A stretch of 64,000 nucleotides of DNA from Bacteroidaceae bacterium (GTDB lineage Bacteria > Bacteroidota > Bacteroidia > Bacteroidales > Bacteroidaceae). Of this stretch, positions 43,023 through 52,702 are shown in pieces; within the stretch, counting starts at the first letter, position 1; each line of letters begins with the position of its first letter. The translations under genes were made by a program, and so were the position numbers. Below the pieces are notes generated by a model. It saw nothing but the letters and a program-made list of their open reading frames with translations. It was not told the DNA's origin and did not search any database. The DNA lies in the NCBI GenBank assembly GCA_017631315.1, contig JAGBTN010000017.1, positions 62,001 to 126,000 on the forward strand, given 5' to 3'.

Positions 43023-43844
43023 TTAACAATGTACGATTCCAGACTCGAAGTAGGCTTTTAGGTAGCGGAATGTGCGCTGCCTAATGGTATGCGAGAGGGT
43101 GGGGCGCAGTGTTGTTATTGTCAGGGCAAGTGTGTCCGTCCAACTGTCCCTAGGATAGGCCGCAGCACATTGCAGGTATATGCAGAAGCGGCGAAACACC
43201 TTCTCGGGGTCGGTATCAAGTCCGGAGTAGTTTTGTCGGCATATGAGGTCTGGCATGACGTAGAAAGTGTTGTAGTGCTTGCGATATTTCTCGATAAAGC
43301 GAATGTCTGAAAAGTCAAGCCATACTGGTTCGTCGTATCCACCTGTTTTTAGAAAGGATTTGACGCTGACAAGTAAGCCGCTGTTGATGGGGCAAGCGTC
43401 CTTGAAGTCTACTATGCCCGTGAGCACGAAGTCATGAAGACGCGATGTCTTCATTCTGTAGTGCGTCGGCGAGAGGTACTTGCCGTTACTCACCATGTGC
43501 TGTGGTGCTATCATGTCTGTTTCGGGATGAGTTGTTATGGCACTCTCATACTTGTCTAAGGCATCAGGCGGGAACGTTGTGTCTTGGTCGAGCAACAACA
43601 ACCATTCGTATCCTTTTGCTTTTGCATACTGACATGCAGTGTTATAGGCACGACCAAGTCCGCGATTCGATGGGTCGTGGATATAGTGTGCAATGCCTAG
43701 CGGAGGCATGTGGGGCGTTGGCGAATTGTCGTATATGAACAAATGACTCAGCCGTTCTGTATGACCCGTAAACAATGTCCGCATGGTTTCTGTATCTACA
43801 GACTTCCTGCCATAAATCACCAAAATGTATAGAATTGACGGCAT
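43023..43844 (-). CDS. Glycosyltransferase family 2 (rhamnosyltransferase-like)
   Basis: A 273-residue GT2 with Y-D-N-S, N-R-G-L-G-R-A-Y-N, the D-x-D motif L-L-D-Q-D-T-T-F and N-S-G-L-L-V-S, similar in plan to WbbL/RfbN-type rhamnosyltransferases and to the protein at 50224. Follows the glycosidase-like gene by 23 bp. Confidence 0.87.
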   Translation of the reverse strand: MPSILYILVIYGRKSVDTETMRTLFTGHTERLSHLFIYDNSPTPHMPPLGIAHYIHDPSNRGLGRAYNTACQYAKAKGYEWLLLLDQDTTFPPDALDKYESAITTHPETDMIAPQHMVSNGKYLSPTHYRMKTSRLHDFVLTGIVDFKDACPINSGLLVSVKSFLKTGGYDEPVWLDFSDIRFIEKYRKHYNTFYVMPDLICRQNYSGLDTDPEKVFRRFCIYLQCAAAYPRDSWTDTLALTITTLRPTLSHTIRQRTFRYLKAYFESGIVHC

Positions 43845-43867
43845 TTATATTATTTACGATTTGACGA

Positions 43868-44983
43868 TTATTTGTTCCTCATGATTAGTATATCTCCTGC
43901 TCCGAGTGTATATGTGCTCTTTACCGGTTCGGTTTTCAGATCCTTGCGTATACGTATAATATAGTCGCTTGTTTGAAGGCCAACAATAACATCCTTGTCA
44001 GCGCTTTTATTGACGAAGCAGGTGTAGCGATTGCCTTCTTTTGTAAAGTGCGATACGACGACTTCTCCATTGATACACTTCCGATGTTTGATGCTTGTTA
44101 CTTTGCTTTGCCAAAATAGACTTGCAACAGGTTTCAACTCGGCGTTCATCTTTTTGACGGTCTTGTATGTTTTGCCTTTCTTGCCATTACGAAGCAGAGG
44201 TCCGTCGTGAAAGTCATTGTTCTTTGTTGGCGTAGGTGTAGCATAGGAGAAATAACTGATGCCCTGTGCACCGTATGCAAGATTAATGTAGCATTGCAAT
44301 CGCAGATGTGCGAGAGTAGGCATCGGATAAGGGCCGTGTGGAACGCAGAGTATGTAGGCCCAAAAAGGTTTGCCCGTGCGTAGGCTCTCGCTACGGATAT
44401 CCTCAAGGGTGGCGTACCATTGGTCGTTGCTTACCTTCCCTCCTTTCCGTACGGGGTAGAAGTCGTACGAAATCTGAGGTTGTTCTATCATGGAGAAAGC
44501 TTTGACATAATCAGAATATTTTTTCACTCCTATGTCGTCAAGCAACCACTGACCTGCGTTAGGGAAAAGATTTATGTAGCACTGTCCCTTTGGATGTAGT
44601 TTAGCTATGCGTTGTTGCAGATTATATAACTCTTGCCACCGCTTCATTTTCGGCTCGTCTGCCAGTATGTATTGCCAAAGGGCAGGATGATCCTTAATGG
44701 AGGGCACTATGGTTTCAGGACGTCGTTCTATTTCTACACTAAACATAAGTACTTTAAGCCCGTTAGTCTCTGCTACATTAAGCGCCTTGTAAATGTTAGG
44801 TCTAGATTTAGGCCAGACCATTATGGCATTGAATCCAGCATCTCGTATGTCGGAGAATCGAACATTGTCGTAGAGCTCCGTAGGAAGTATGTCGGCAATG
44901 ATGGGGAAGCCTTGTGGCTCGTTTCCCTTTGTCGTGTGCAAGGATAGGAGGCATAGAAATGTCAGTATAAGTCGTGTCTTCAT
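43868..44983 (-). CDS. Secreted TIM-barrel glycosidase-like protein in the exopolysaccharide operon
   Basis: A 371-residue protein with a signal peptide (about 1-20). The body reads as a (beta/alpha)8 barrel with G-F-N-A-I-M-V-W-P, the acid/base-like D-E-P in Y-I-L-A-D-E-P-K and a later W-A-Y-I-L-C-V segment, then a C-terminal beta-sandwich (about 290-371). This recalls GH42/GH-A-clan proteins in Bacteroidetes, but I cannot name the family. Its place between wzy-like and transferase genes suggests trimming or degrading the exported polysaccharide. Confidence 0.6.
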   Translation of the reverse strand: MKTRLILTFLCLLSLHTTKGNEPQGFPIIADILPTELYDNVRFSDIRDAGFNAIMVWPKSRPNIYKALNVAETNGLKVLMFSVEIERRPETIVPSIKDHPALWQYILADEPKMKRWQELYNLQQRIAKLHPKGQCYINLFPNAGQWLLDDIGVKKYSDYVKAFSMIEQPQISYDFYPVRKGGKVSNDQWYATLEDIRSESLRTGKPFWAYILCVPHGPYPMPTLAHLRLQCYINLAYGAQGISYFSYATPTPTKNNDFHDGPLLRNGKKGKTYKTVKKMNAELKPVASLFWQSKVTSIKHRKCINGEVVVSHFTKEGNRYTCFVNKSADKDVIVGLQTSDYIIRIRKDLKTEPVKSTYTLGAGDILIMRNK

Positions 44984-45000
44984 ATGTTAATATGTTGGTT

Positions 45001-46044
45001 TTAATGGAAATAAACGTTATTATACATTTGTGCAAGATAACAGACTAGCGAGAAAATAGCTAAGCAAATTCGAACTACATAGCGTGGTTTAATACAATAT
45101 AGACATTGTGCATATGCTAGCACATAAAATATACCAAAAAGGTCATGAAGACGATGACCTAATACCTCAATTTCTGCAAACAGGACGTGGCATCCCATTC
45201 CAAGAACAAGTACTTTGATGAGAATTTGAGCATATTGACAATGCTTTTCGATGGTGTCATAATAAAAGAGGAAGATGTACAATAATGCAAATTCAGCTAT
45301 AAATGTTAATTGCTTATACGGGATGTAACTCTCCATCCCTCCAGAACTACCCCTATCTTTGTAATATTCTAATTTGCCCTCAATTAAGTTTTTGGGTATT
45401 AAACTAAACAAGCTAAATCCGGCAAAATAAAGTAATAAACATATAGGAATGGCAACTCCAAGGATATATTTCCAAAATTTATTGATTTTAATGTTGCCTA
45501 AAATGATGATAGGCATAAAGACCAAACTTGAATAGTGAAATAGCGTGGCAGCAATCAATAGAACTGTAGCCATGAGGTATTGTCGCTTTGCTAGAGGGAT
45601 TATTGCCCAAAGAAGGAAAGCTGTGGCTGCACCACAACGTATCTGCACGACATCGTGCATAGGATAGTAAATGCCTAAATAGACTATCATGGAAGTGAAA
45701 ACAAAGGGTGTCATCTTCCATAGTATTGTTAGTTTCAGTGTTATTGCTATCAAGGCATATGTCAAGAAAAGGGCCGTAATCTCAAAACCAATTGACAAAT
45801 AGAACCGACTCAGATACGTGAATGTTGGTTCTGTAATTATTTGAACAAGTAATGCATCATTGTTGTAGAAATAGTTTTCATAGTTTTCTGCATCGGCAGT
45901 TGTCATTGGCTTGAATGTGGAGATACATATCAAGGCAATGCCTATAATAATGAGGATAAGTATTTTCTGCCATTTTGGCGTATAATCCTCTATAAGAGAG
46001 AGAACAAAGACAATAGCAAATATGGACAGAATAAGAGTATCCAT
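45001..46044 (-). CDS. EpsG/Wzy-like polysaccharide polymerase
   Basis: A 347-residue polytopic protein with about ten hydrophobic segments and few soluble loops. Between segments it has D-A-E-N-Y-E-N-Y-F-Y near residue 52, a pattern typical of the EpsG family, and R-C-G-A-A-T-A-F (about 136-143) as in Wzy-type polymerases. It probably polymerises repeat units at the inner membrane. Lower GC than its neighbours, common for wzy genes. Confidence 0.75.
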   Translation of the reverse strand: MDTLILSIFAIVFVLSLIEDYTPKWQKILILIIIGIALICISTFKPMTTADAENYENYFYNNDALLVQIITEPTFTYLSRFYLSIGFEITALFLTYALIAITLKLTILWKMTPFVFTSMIVYLGIYYPMHDVVQIRCGAATAFLLWAIIPLAKRQYLMATVLLIAATLFHYSSLVFMPIIILGNIKINKFWKYILGVAIPICLLLYFAGFSLFSLIPKNLIEGKLEYYKDRGSSGGMESYIPYKQLTFIAEFALLYIFLFYYDTIEKHCQYAQILIKVLVLGMGCHVLFAEIEVLGHRLHDLFGIFYVLAYAQCLYCIKPRYVVRICLAIFSLVCYLAQMYNNVYFH

Positions 46045-46068
46045 GAATTGAGAAGTAATGCAGCGTGT

Positions 46069-47118
46069 TTATCCAATTTTTTTCTTTTCATTTGCGATAA
46101 TGTATATAGAACAAATGAAACATGAAAAGAATATTAGGAACAATGTGATGAAGAACCGCTTGGGGCCTGCTGGTTTTTGAGGGACAGATGCGCCTTGCAG
46201 TACGGTTGTGACCGGCATGGCCTCTTGTAGCTTTGCTTTTGCTGCTTGCAATTTTTGTGATGCTGCAGAGAATGTTTGATACTTCATTGTCTTCTCGTTG
46301 TTTAAGGCTTCTAACTTAGCCTTTGCCGTTTCGTTTATTATATCCCAATTGGCATCTATGGCCGCAACATAGCGAACATTCGCTTCCTCATAATCTTTTT
46401 TTGTCTGTTCGTAAATGCGTGATGCGTAATTTAGGTCGTTGCGTGCTTTTTTTGTACGGTAGTCCATAATAAAGTCTTGTAGTCGTCTGCTAATGGTATC
46501 TGCAATGAGTGCGCATACCAATGGGTCGAGATCGTTGACGGTTACTGAAACTACACCTGTCTTTTTGTCGTAGTTATATTTGATTTTACCTGAGATTGCG
46601 CCAACAATATTGTGTTGGTCTTCACTTAGCATAAATCCAGGTGACACATTTTCCCCGATAATACTTGCCTCGGTAGTTTTAAATTCTTCCTTTGACTTTA
46701 ATAACTTTTTTACTTTGCCAATGAGGCTCAAATACCAAGGGCTTTTCCCATGATGTAATAAGTAGTCGTAATATGTTGTTGTGAGTTTGCCGTCCATTGT
46801 GGTTATTTTAACCGGGAACATAGATACGACAAAGTCTTTGGATTTCATGAGGTCGGGGTAGAGGTTAGGGGATATGGCATCATTGGTTGAGGTAGGCTCT
46901 CCAAACCCGAATGAACTCAATATGGAATTCATGCCAGAGCCATCTGTAGCTTCTGGGGCAAGCATGATTTGACATGCATAGTAGCGCGGTATGGTAAATA
47001 CAAAAATTAAGGAGAAGAAAATGGCTCCGATTATGCACAAAATAAACTTTTTCCATCTTTTGAGCAACATCGGGATGATGATAGTCAAATCAAATATTTT
47101 ATCTTTGTTATCTTCCAT
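46069..47118 (-). CDS. Wzz-type chain-length determinant / exporter subunit
   Basis: A 349-residue protein with TM segments near residues 24-45 and 318-340 and a long coiled-coil-like middle (about 190-300), the Wzz/PCP arrangement. The second TM is preceded by V-P-Q-K-P-A-G-P-K-R, matching the P-x2-P-x4-S-P-x-x-P-type proline motif. No C-terminal tyrosine kinase domain. Located next to the Wza-like gene, its functional partner. Confidence 0.88.
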   Translation of the reverse strand: MEDNKDKIFDLTIIIPMLLKRWKKFILCIIGAIFFSLIFVFTIPRYYACQIMLAPEATDGSGMNSILSSFGFGEPTSTNDAISPNLYPDLMKSKDFVVSMFPVKITTMDGKLTTTYYDYLLHHGKSPWYLSLIGKVKKLLKSKEEFKTTEASIIGENVSPGFMLSEDQHNIVGAISGKIKYNYDKKTGVVSVTVNDLDPLVCALIADTISRRLQDFIMDYRTKKARNDLNYASRIYEQTKKDYEEANVRYVAAIDANWDIINETAKAKLEALNNEKTMKYQTFSAASQKLQAAKAKLQEAMPVTTVLQGASVPQKPAGPKRFFITLFLIFFSCFICSIYIIANEKKKIG

Positions 47119-47166
47119 GTTTGTATAATTCTATTAGTATTGTAGGACTGTTTTTGGGGTATTACG

Positions 47167-49542
47167 CTATCTCCTCAATGCACTAATAATAACAGCACCG
47201 ACGGTAGAAATGGTGCTTATGGCGGCCATAATCATAGATACTTTTTGCGTATCAGTTTGCTTCTCGGGTTTTGTTGGGACAACAATTTCGCAGCCAGGAC
47301 GCACACGACCACGATACAGACGACTTACTTGTCCATTGGCGTAGATGATAAATGCTTTGCTACGTTGTCCTTTATTACTTATACCACCAGCTTGATTGAT
47401 ATAGTAGGATGCAGATTTGTCCTCGACAAATGGAACTGTGTTGGGATACAAAACTTCACCACTGATGCGGACTGTGTTGTTGCATTCGGGAATAACGATT
47501 TGGTCACCATTACGCAGAATGATATCTTTGTCTCCGCCAGGTTTTTTCATTGCAGATACCAAATCAATACCAACGGGATATCTGTTTTTAATAGTGATTT
47601 TATCAACATCGACTGTGTCAGCACTATGAGCGATTTCCAGTAATTGGCGAGAACGTTCCTTTTCATTGGAAGATAATGCTCGGGAAAAACGGGCGCCTTC
47701 AGCATATCCTGCTTCCGTAAGTCCGCCTGCTCGTTTAATGATATCGCTGAGTCGCTCATTTCGGCTTTTAAGACTATAGTTACCAGGATACTTGACTTCG
47801 CCACTAATGTGTACGATGGAGACGTCGGAAAACTCGGGGTTCCTTTTGATTGTGATAACATCAAAGGGTTTTAGGGCAAAATTCTGCCCTCCGTTTGCCA
47901 CTAATCCATTCTCGATGTTGAAAGTGTAAATTTTTGCTTTCTTATTGTAGGTGGAGTCTCGTTCGTCGGTGTATTGCAGGCGTCGCGCTATTTCTACGTT
48001 ACTAAGAAGAGCTTCTTCTCTCAGCCCTCCTGCTGCAACGATAGCATCTTCCAATGTCATGTTGTCGACGTATGGGAATACTCCTTCTTTTGCGAGAGGT
48101 CCATAAATGTGATATTTTTGCGCTCGAGTAATTGCTTCGTCTGATGTGACAACCAAAGAGTCTTCATTCTCCAGTATGACATCGGGCGCATTGCCAGCCA
48201 TGATATTTGTTAAATCAATGCTCATCGCTTTTCGCATACGGTTTTCCTTCATACGGAAAAGGACGGCAAGGTTAGTATAGGCATTTTCCATAACGCCACC
48301 GGCTTTCTGAATTAAAGTGCGGACACTGTTGCATTCGTTGGAGATAGAGTAGTGGCCGGGATAAAATACTGCACCACTCACTTCTACCATGTTTTGATAT
48401 CGTTCTACAGTGTTCCTGACGTTGACACTATCTCCGTCCTGAATAGTAAAGGAAGCATAATTCCATTCTTCTACAGAATGGACGCTAAGGCCATCGCTTG
48501 TTTTGCGCTCAACACTAATGATACTTTTGTTAGCATCGCTCTTGAATCCTCCAGAATATTCTATTAGCGATTTTAGTGTTTCGCCTTCCTTCATTTCATA
48601 AAACATGGGGCGTTTGATGGCACCGCTGATGTTAACGAGGGCATCATAGGCTCCTACAATAATGGCGTCGTTGTCCTGCAGCATAACATTCCCCGTAAGT
48701 TTGCCATTTAAAATGTAGTCATAAACGTCAACTTTGGAAATAATTCTTCCGCCTCGGCTTACTTTAATGTTTCGTAGTGTACCAATTTGTGTGATGCCAC
48801 CTGCCATGTATAGTGCGTTAAAAACAGTAGAGAATGCAGAAAGGGTATAGGTGCCTGGATTGATAACTTCGCCAAGAATGTTGACGACCACGGTGCGTGT
48901 TTGACCAATGGTCAACGTTATGCTTGAGCCTTGATAATGTGGCCCCATTTTACTTCTTATCTTACTCTGTGCTTGTTCGACATTTAGGCCAGCAAGAGTC
49001 ACGGGACCAATTTTTTCAACAATTATAGTTCCTTCTGGAGAAATTGCATACTTTTTGCTGCTTTGTGAGATGCCATATATATCAATTATGACTTCGTCGC
49101 CAGGACCAAGGATATAGTTGGCCGGCGTAGCGATATTCATATTTGGTTCAAAAGAAAGTTTTTCGTTTTTAAATATATCGTGACCAAAGATTTCTTTAGT
49201 GTCTGAAACAACATCTGTTACTATTGTGTTATTTTCCTCTACCTGTTTGATTAGATTTGCTCCATTGGATTTTCTTACTCGGTCGCCTGCGGCAGAAGCA
49301 ATATTGCTATTTCTTTGCCCAGAAGTGCCTCCTGCTTGTGCTGCTTCGTACTGTTCTTTAAGTCGTAACAGTTGCTCTTTCTTTACCCCTTTTCGTTGTA
49401 ATTCTATGAGAATGCTTGCTTGGCTTTTCCCGGCTTCGTGCTGTTCTAAAACGAACTGTGCTACTTCTTCGTCACTCATTTGGGCCGAAACTTGACCACA
49501 TGCAAAAAGGGCAAGTATAAAGGCAAATAAAATTCTTTTCAT
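47167..49542 (-). CDS. Wza-type outer-membrane polysaccharide exporter (SLBB repeats)
   Basis: A 791-residue protein with signal peptide ending V-S-A-Q. A helical N-terminal region (about 25-90) is followed by a Poly_export domain (about 135-230: Y-I-L-G-P-G-D-E-V-I-I-D-I-Y-G) and five or six SLBB-type domains (each with I-S-G-E-V or V-S-G-A-V and G-G-x-x), and a C-terminal hydrophobic segment near 770-788. It forms the outer-membrane channel. First gene of a minus-strand operon running to 40478, from a promoter at 49598. Confidence 0.92.
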   Translation of the reverse strand: MKRILFAFILALFACGQVSAQMSDEEVAQFVLEQHEAGKSQASILIELQRKGVKKEQLLRLKEQYEAAQAGGTSGQRNSNIASAAGDRVRKSNGANLIKQVEENNTIVTDVVSDTKEIFGHDIFKNEKLSFEPNMNIATPANYILGPGDEVIIDIYGISQSSKKYAISPEGTIIVEKIGPVTLAGLNVEQAQSKIRSKMGPHYQGSSITLTIGQTRTVVVNILGEVINPGTYTLSAFSTVFNALYMAGGITQIGTLRNIKVSRGGRIISKVDVYDYILNGKLTGNVMLQDNDAIIVGAYDALVNISGAIKRPMFYEMKEGETLKSLIEYSGGFKSDANKSIISVERKTSDGLSVHSVEEWNYASFTIQDGDSVNVRNTVERYQNMVEVSGAVFYPGHYSISNECNSVRTLIQKAGGVMENAYTNLAVLFRMKENRMRKAMSIDLTNIMAGNAPDVILENEDSLVVTSDEAITRAQKYHIYGPLAKEGVFPYVDNMTLEDAIVAAGGLREEALLSNVEIARRLQYTDERDSTYNKKAKIYTFNIENGLVANGGQNFALKPFDVITIKRNPEFSDVSIVHISGEVKYPGNYSLKSRNERLSDIIKRAGGLTEAGYAEGARFSRALSSNEKERSRQLLEIAHSADTVDVDKITIKNRYPVGIDLVSAMKKPGGDKDIILRNGDQIVIPECNNTVRISGEVLYPNTVPFVEDKSASYYINQAGGISNKGQRSKAFIIYANGQVSRLYRGRVRPGCEIVVPTKPEKQTDTQKVSMIMAAISTISTVGAVIISALRR

Positions 49543-49597
49543 ATGTTGCTTGGATTTTTTTATTATTATGTTTGTGTTGTTTTGATATAATGCGGGG

Positions 49598-49605
49598 CAA
49601 AGATA
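49598..49605 (-). promoter_or_regulatory. -7 promoter box for the wza-led exopolysaccharide operon
   Basis: The minus strand reads TATCTTTG, 56 bp before the ATG at 49542. Confidence 0.7.
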
Positions 49606-49710
49606 CTAAATTTTATTAATTTAATAACGTGTGCGCGGTTGCTTTTATTGTGCTTTGTCGCAGATGGAAAGAAAAAACCTAAATAATTTTGTTATAATTG
49701 ATATTATCTG

Positions 49711-49718
49711 TATCTTTG
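49711..49718 (+). promoter_or_regulatory. -7 promoter box for ssrA
   Basis: TATCTTTG matches TAnnTTTG, 26 bp before the mature tmRNA 5' end at 49744. Confidence 0.75.
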
Positions 49719-49743
49719 CGCCAAATTGACCAATATGTGCATC

Positions 49744-50143
49744 GGGGCTGACTGGATTTGACAGCAGGATGAGGTGTTGTGTAAGCACGCAGAGAGTTGG
49801 TGACCGTTCTCTATAATCTCTGATTACCAAAAATTTAATTGGCGAAAATACTTACGCTCTCGCTGCCTAACTGAAGCACAGTAGGTTACTGGCCTAATCT
49901 CAGCACCAGGTGCTGAGACGAGACATCGCTCAGAAGCTGTTGTTCCGAAGCGTCTGGAAAAGCGGTGCAGGAAAATCGGGAATTGTCATGGAAGACGTCT
50001 CTATTTCATGACGAAAATTTAGAGAATAAGGTATTGGTTGGTGGTCCAGGTCTTGCCAATATTCGAAAACGAAGGCTGGAATAAGCGTGTAGAAAGCACA
50101 GGACGTCCCTGTTTGGACGAGGGTTCAATCCCCTCCAGCTCCA
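49744..50143 (+). ncRNA. ssrA: tmRNA
   Basis: About 400 nt. The 5' end GGGGCTG (49744-49750) pairs with CAGCTCC (50136-50142) to form the tRNA-like acceptor stem; the 3' part contains the T-loop ggttcaatccc. The CCA end is not encoded: after the discriminator A the DNA reads cta. The tag reading frame at 49841-49870 gives G-E-N-T-Y-A-L-A-A and a TAA stop, of the Bacteroidetes type. It rescues stalled ribosomes and tags proteins for proteolysis. It is the only plus-strand gene between the two exopolysaccharide operons. No clear terminator beyond 50143; a GC-rich hairpin-like stretch lies at 50153-50187. Confidence 0.96.
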
Positions 50144-50223
50144 CTATCGTTTCGCCCTCCGAGGATTTCACCCTCGCGAGGGGCTTCTGTTGTTTTGGTG
50201 ACAATGTCAGCGCAGTAGTGCTT

Positions 50224-51033
50224 TTATAGTCGTGTTATTAGTCCTGCGTAGCACCCTCGAACAACAGATACAAACTTTTTTATTTTGTTGCTTTCAAAAA
50301 GGAGAATCCAAACAATATTATACAACCATATTTTGAAGTCGTTCTTTATGTAAGCGAATTGGGGATATTTCCTCATGAGTATAATGTTGTTTCTGTAAAT
50401 GCTGTATAGGCGATGTGGAGAATAATTTCTTAAGATTATTGTGCGCCCTAGAAACTCTCGCGTTGCGAGGTCTCCAAGGCAATGTTGCATCACAACACCT
50501 TTTACTGAGTAAATTTTAATGCCGGCCGAATGAGCATGTAGGCAAAATTCATCGTCCACAGCGTCAATTTTGAAATCTTCATTCCAACCTCCGATCTTAT
50601 CAATCAGCGTTACGGGTATCAACATCCCAGATGTTATAGGGCGATTAATTTCCTCAAAATCTCTGTATGCTGTTGTTCTTATTTCTTCAAGAGGTGGTGT
50701 GTATATCCCTTCTGGCGCCTCAACATTGAATATGGTTTGTTTAAGGTAGAAAGAGAAGTTTTCAATGTGAGAATCTTGATCCATCGTCAACAGATGGGTA
50801 TATCCATTGTCTTTCGCATACTTCCATGCATAGTTCAATGCATGTGATATGCTGTTGATGCCGTCTCCATGATACTCTACCTTGTCGTTATGGATGAATC
50901 TATAATTGTCACGTTGGTCGGCTGGTGTGTTTTCCCATATCACGACTTTGTCGACACTATCGATGAATGCTTCAATGTTTTCATAGAGAAGTTCTTCCTC
51001 TGGGAAGTAGGTGACTACAACTGCCAATATCAT
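50224..51033 (-). CDS. Glycosyltransferase family 2
   Basis: A 269-residue GT2 with I-L-A-V-V-V-T-Y-F-P, W-E-N-T, the D-x-D-type L-T-M-D-Q-D-S-H, I-T-S-G-M-L-I-P and V-D-D-E-F-C-L. Same sub-type as the transferase at 43023. Last gene of the wzx-led operon; its start overlaps the DUF616-like gene stop by 4 bp. Convergent with the tmRNA gene. Confidence 0.88.
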   Translation of the reverse strand: MILAVVVTYFPEEELLYENIEAFIDSVDKVVIWENTPADQRDNYRFIHNDKVEYHGDGINSISHALNYAWKYAKDNGYTHLLTMDQDSHIENFSFYLKQTIFNVEAPEGIYTPPLEEIRTTAYRDFEEINRPITSGMLIPVTLIDKIGGWNEDFKIDAVDDEFCLHAHSAGIKIYSVKGVVMQHCLGDLATREFLGRTIILRNYSPHRLYSIYRNNIILMRKYPQFAYIKNDFKIWLYNIVWILLFESNKIKKFVSVVRGCYAGLITRL

Positions 51034-51791
51034 AACATGTCAAGCACTTTAAATGTATAGGACAAGTATCTCCTGATGCGGAATTTCTGACGATATATGA
51101 ATGTATTTTGGGGTTGGACGGAATGTTGGCTCCATTTCATGAAATCTACATTCCGCGTGTTATGGTCGGGAGGTAAGAACAATCCGGGCATGAAATTGTT
51201 TTTCCAGTAAACATACATGAGGTTGAACTGGTCTCTTTTGGTATATTTCATGAATTCAGTCCACCATTCATCTGAAATTTTCTTTACCAAGGCGTCGTTA
51301 TGCTTTCTCAGGATGAAGTTATTCTCAAATAATCCCCAGTGTTTAGGGAACTTGTTTCTTTTCAAATGCCAGTACTGGCGGAAAGTTTTGCAGAATCCGG
51401 AGCGTCCGCATAAGTAGGCAGTTTTTATCTCCTCGTAAATGCAGTCGCAAGGCGGAAGGCAGTGAGTCACTTGGTATATTTTGTTGCCTTCTGCTATTTT
51501 GTCGTCTACGATGGAATATAATTCTTTCCCTGTAATTTGGATGTTTGCGTCCATCCACAAACTCCATTCGTAATCTTCGAGGGCTTTATGCGGCATTAGT
51601 TTTACATATCGTGAAAGCCGTGCATTATCTTTGTGTTCGAAGGGGATAGGACGTATTTGCCATACTCCAACTCTGTCCTCTTTGATGTCGTTTGAAAAAC
51701 AGATATAATCGAAGGTCTCGTCAACGACTAAAGGTTGTCGAAGTACATCGTAATTGCCTACCAGACATGTATATATTACTTTCTTGTTCAT
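51030..51791 (-). CDS. DUF616/TOD1-like glycosyltransferase
   Basis: 253 residues from the ATG at 51791 (M-N-K-K-V-I-Y-T-C-L-V-G-N-Y-D); the longer frame to 51842 overlaps the upstream gene heavily. The opening, the W-S-L-W-M-D-A-N-I D-x-N/D-like motif (about residue 75-83) and W-W-x-E-x5-R-D-Q-x-x-L resemble DUF616/TOD1-MUCI70-type putative glycosyltransferases. It overlaps the ATP-grasp gene by 4 bp, so it is translationally coupled. Confidence 0.75.
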   Translation of the reverse strand: MNKKVIYTCLVGNYDVLRQPLVVDETFDYICFSNDIKEDRVGVWQIRPIPFEHKDNARLSRYVKLMPHKALEDYEWSLWMDANIQITGKELYSIVDDKIAEGNKIYQVTHCLPPCDCIYEEIKTAYLCGRSGFCKTFRQYWHLKRNKFPKHWGLFENNFILRKHNDALVKKISDEWWTEFMKYTKRDQFNLMYVYWKNNFMPGLFLPPDHNTRNVDFMKWSQHSVQPQNTFIYRQKFRIRRYLSYTFKVLDML

Positions 51792-52702
51792 ACGTTCTTC
51801 TTTGATGGGAGTTTTAACCACTGACCGAACTTTAAGTCCCACTCTTTAGGCTCAAAAGGTGTAAACCCGCTCCAGTGTGAGAAGGTCAGTTCTCCAAAAT
51901 ATATCTTTCCGTTTGCTTCATAGAAATCAACGCGCAGGTGCGGAATGTTTTTCGACAGATGTCCTGCCATTTCTTTCATTTTTTCAAAGGAATGAGGTTT
52001 CGCAGGAGGTGTGTTGGCATTGGGATGACCGTTACGGATGTCCAGATGATTGAAGTCTGCATCGAAGAAATCGAATTTGGTTTCTTCGTCTTTGTGTCTG
52101 TCTCCTGCAATAAATAATGCTTTAACCTCACCGTTGAAGCAGAAGAACTTGTAGTCACGGAGTTCTTGGGTGTCGTTATCTTCCAGGTAGGCTTCGGCAA
52201 TGATGCGTGGCTTTACGTTTTTGTAAGGCCATTCGCGGTTTTGCCAGAAGTAGTTTTTCTGGAGTCCTTTTTCGAGCATGGCAAAAGCCTCGTCTGTCTT
52301 AAAGGTCTTTTTGTCTTTGCAGATGGCAACGCTGCCGCTGTCGTGGGTGCATTTGAGTACGAACTTGTCCGGTAGCACATCCAAGTTGATCTCTTTCGTG
52401 CTATTATATACCGCCAAAGTCGGTATGATGTATTCCTCTCCGATGATGCTTGCTACATATTTCTTGGCTTCATGTTTATCGACCATTTGTGTGTATTGGG
52501 GATTGTGGTCATAAAGTTTGAGCCATTGTAGTTTTTCGCTGAAGGTCTGGGGGCATTTCAGGTTCAATTCTGAGCCCATAAAGTTGCGAAAGAGTATCTT
52601 GAGGAACTGCTTGTCGGAAAACAGTTTTGGATACTTTATTGCCAATGCAAACTGCAAATTTTGAGGGTGTTGCAAATAATATAATGCCTTTGCAAATTTC
52701 AT
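51788..52702 (-). CDS. TupA-like ATP-grasp protein
   Basis: A 304-residue cytoplasmic protein of the TupA-like ATP-grasp family: L-P-D-K-F-V-L-K-C-T-H-D-S-G-S-V (nucleotide-binding), E-L-R-D-Y-K-F-F-C-F-N-G (about 175-186), and a C-terminal F-G-E-L-T-F-S-H-W-S-G-F. Such proteins occur in polysaccharide clusters and may ligate an amino acid or acyl group to a sugar, as in teichuronopeptide synthesis. It overlaps both neighbours by 4 bp. Confidence 0.85.
   Translation of the reverse strand: MKFAKALYYLQHPQNLQFALAIKYPKLFSDKQFLKILFRNFMGSELNLKCPQTFSEKLQWLKLYDHNPQYTQMVDKHEAKKYVASIIGEEYIIPTLAVYNSTKEINLDVLPDKFVLKCTHDSGSVAICKDKKTFKTDEAFAMLEKGLQKNYFWQNREWPYKNVKPRIIAEAYLEDNDTQELRDYKFFCFNGEVKALFIAGDRHKDEETKFDFFDADFNHLDIRNGHPNANTPPAKPHSFEKMKEMAGHLSKNIPHLRVDFYEANGKIYFGELTFSHWSGFTPFEPKEWDLKFGQWLKLPSKKNV

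Noticed and set aside
49645-50229. Short open frames across the tmRNA gene on both strands
   Set aside because: The tmRNA structure and tag frame explain this sequence.
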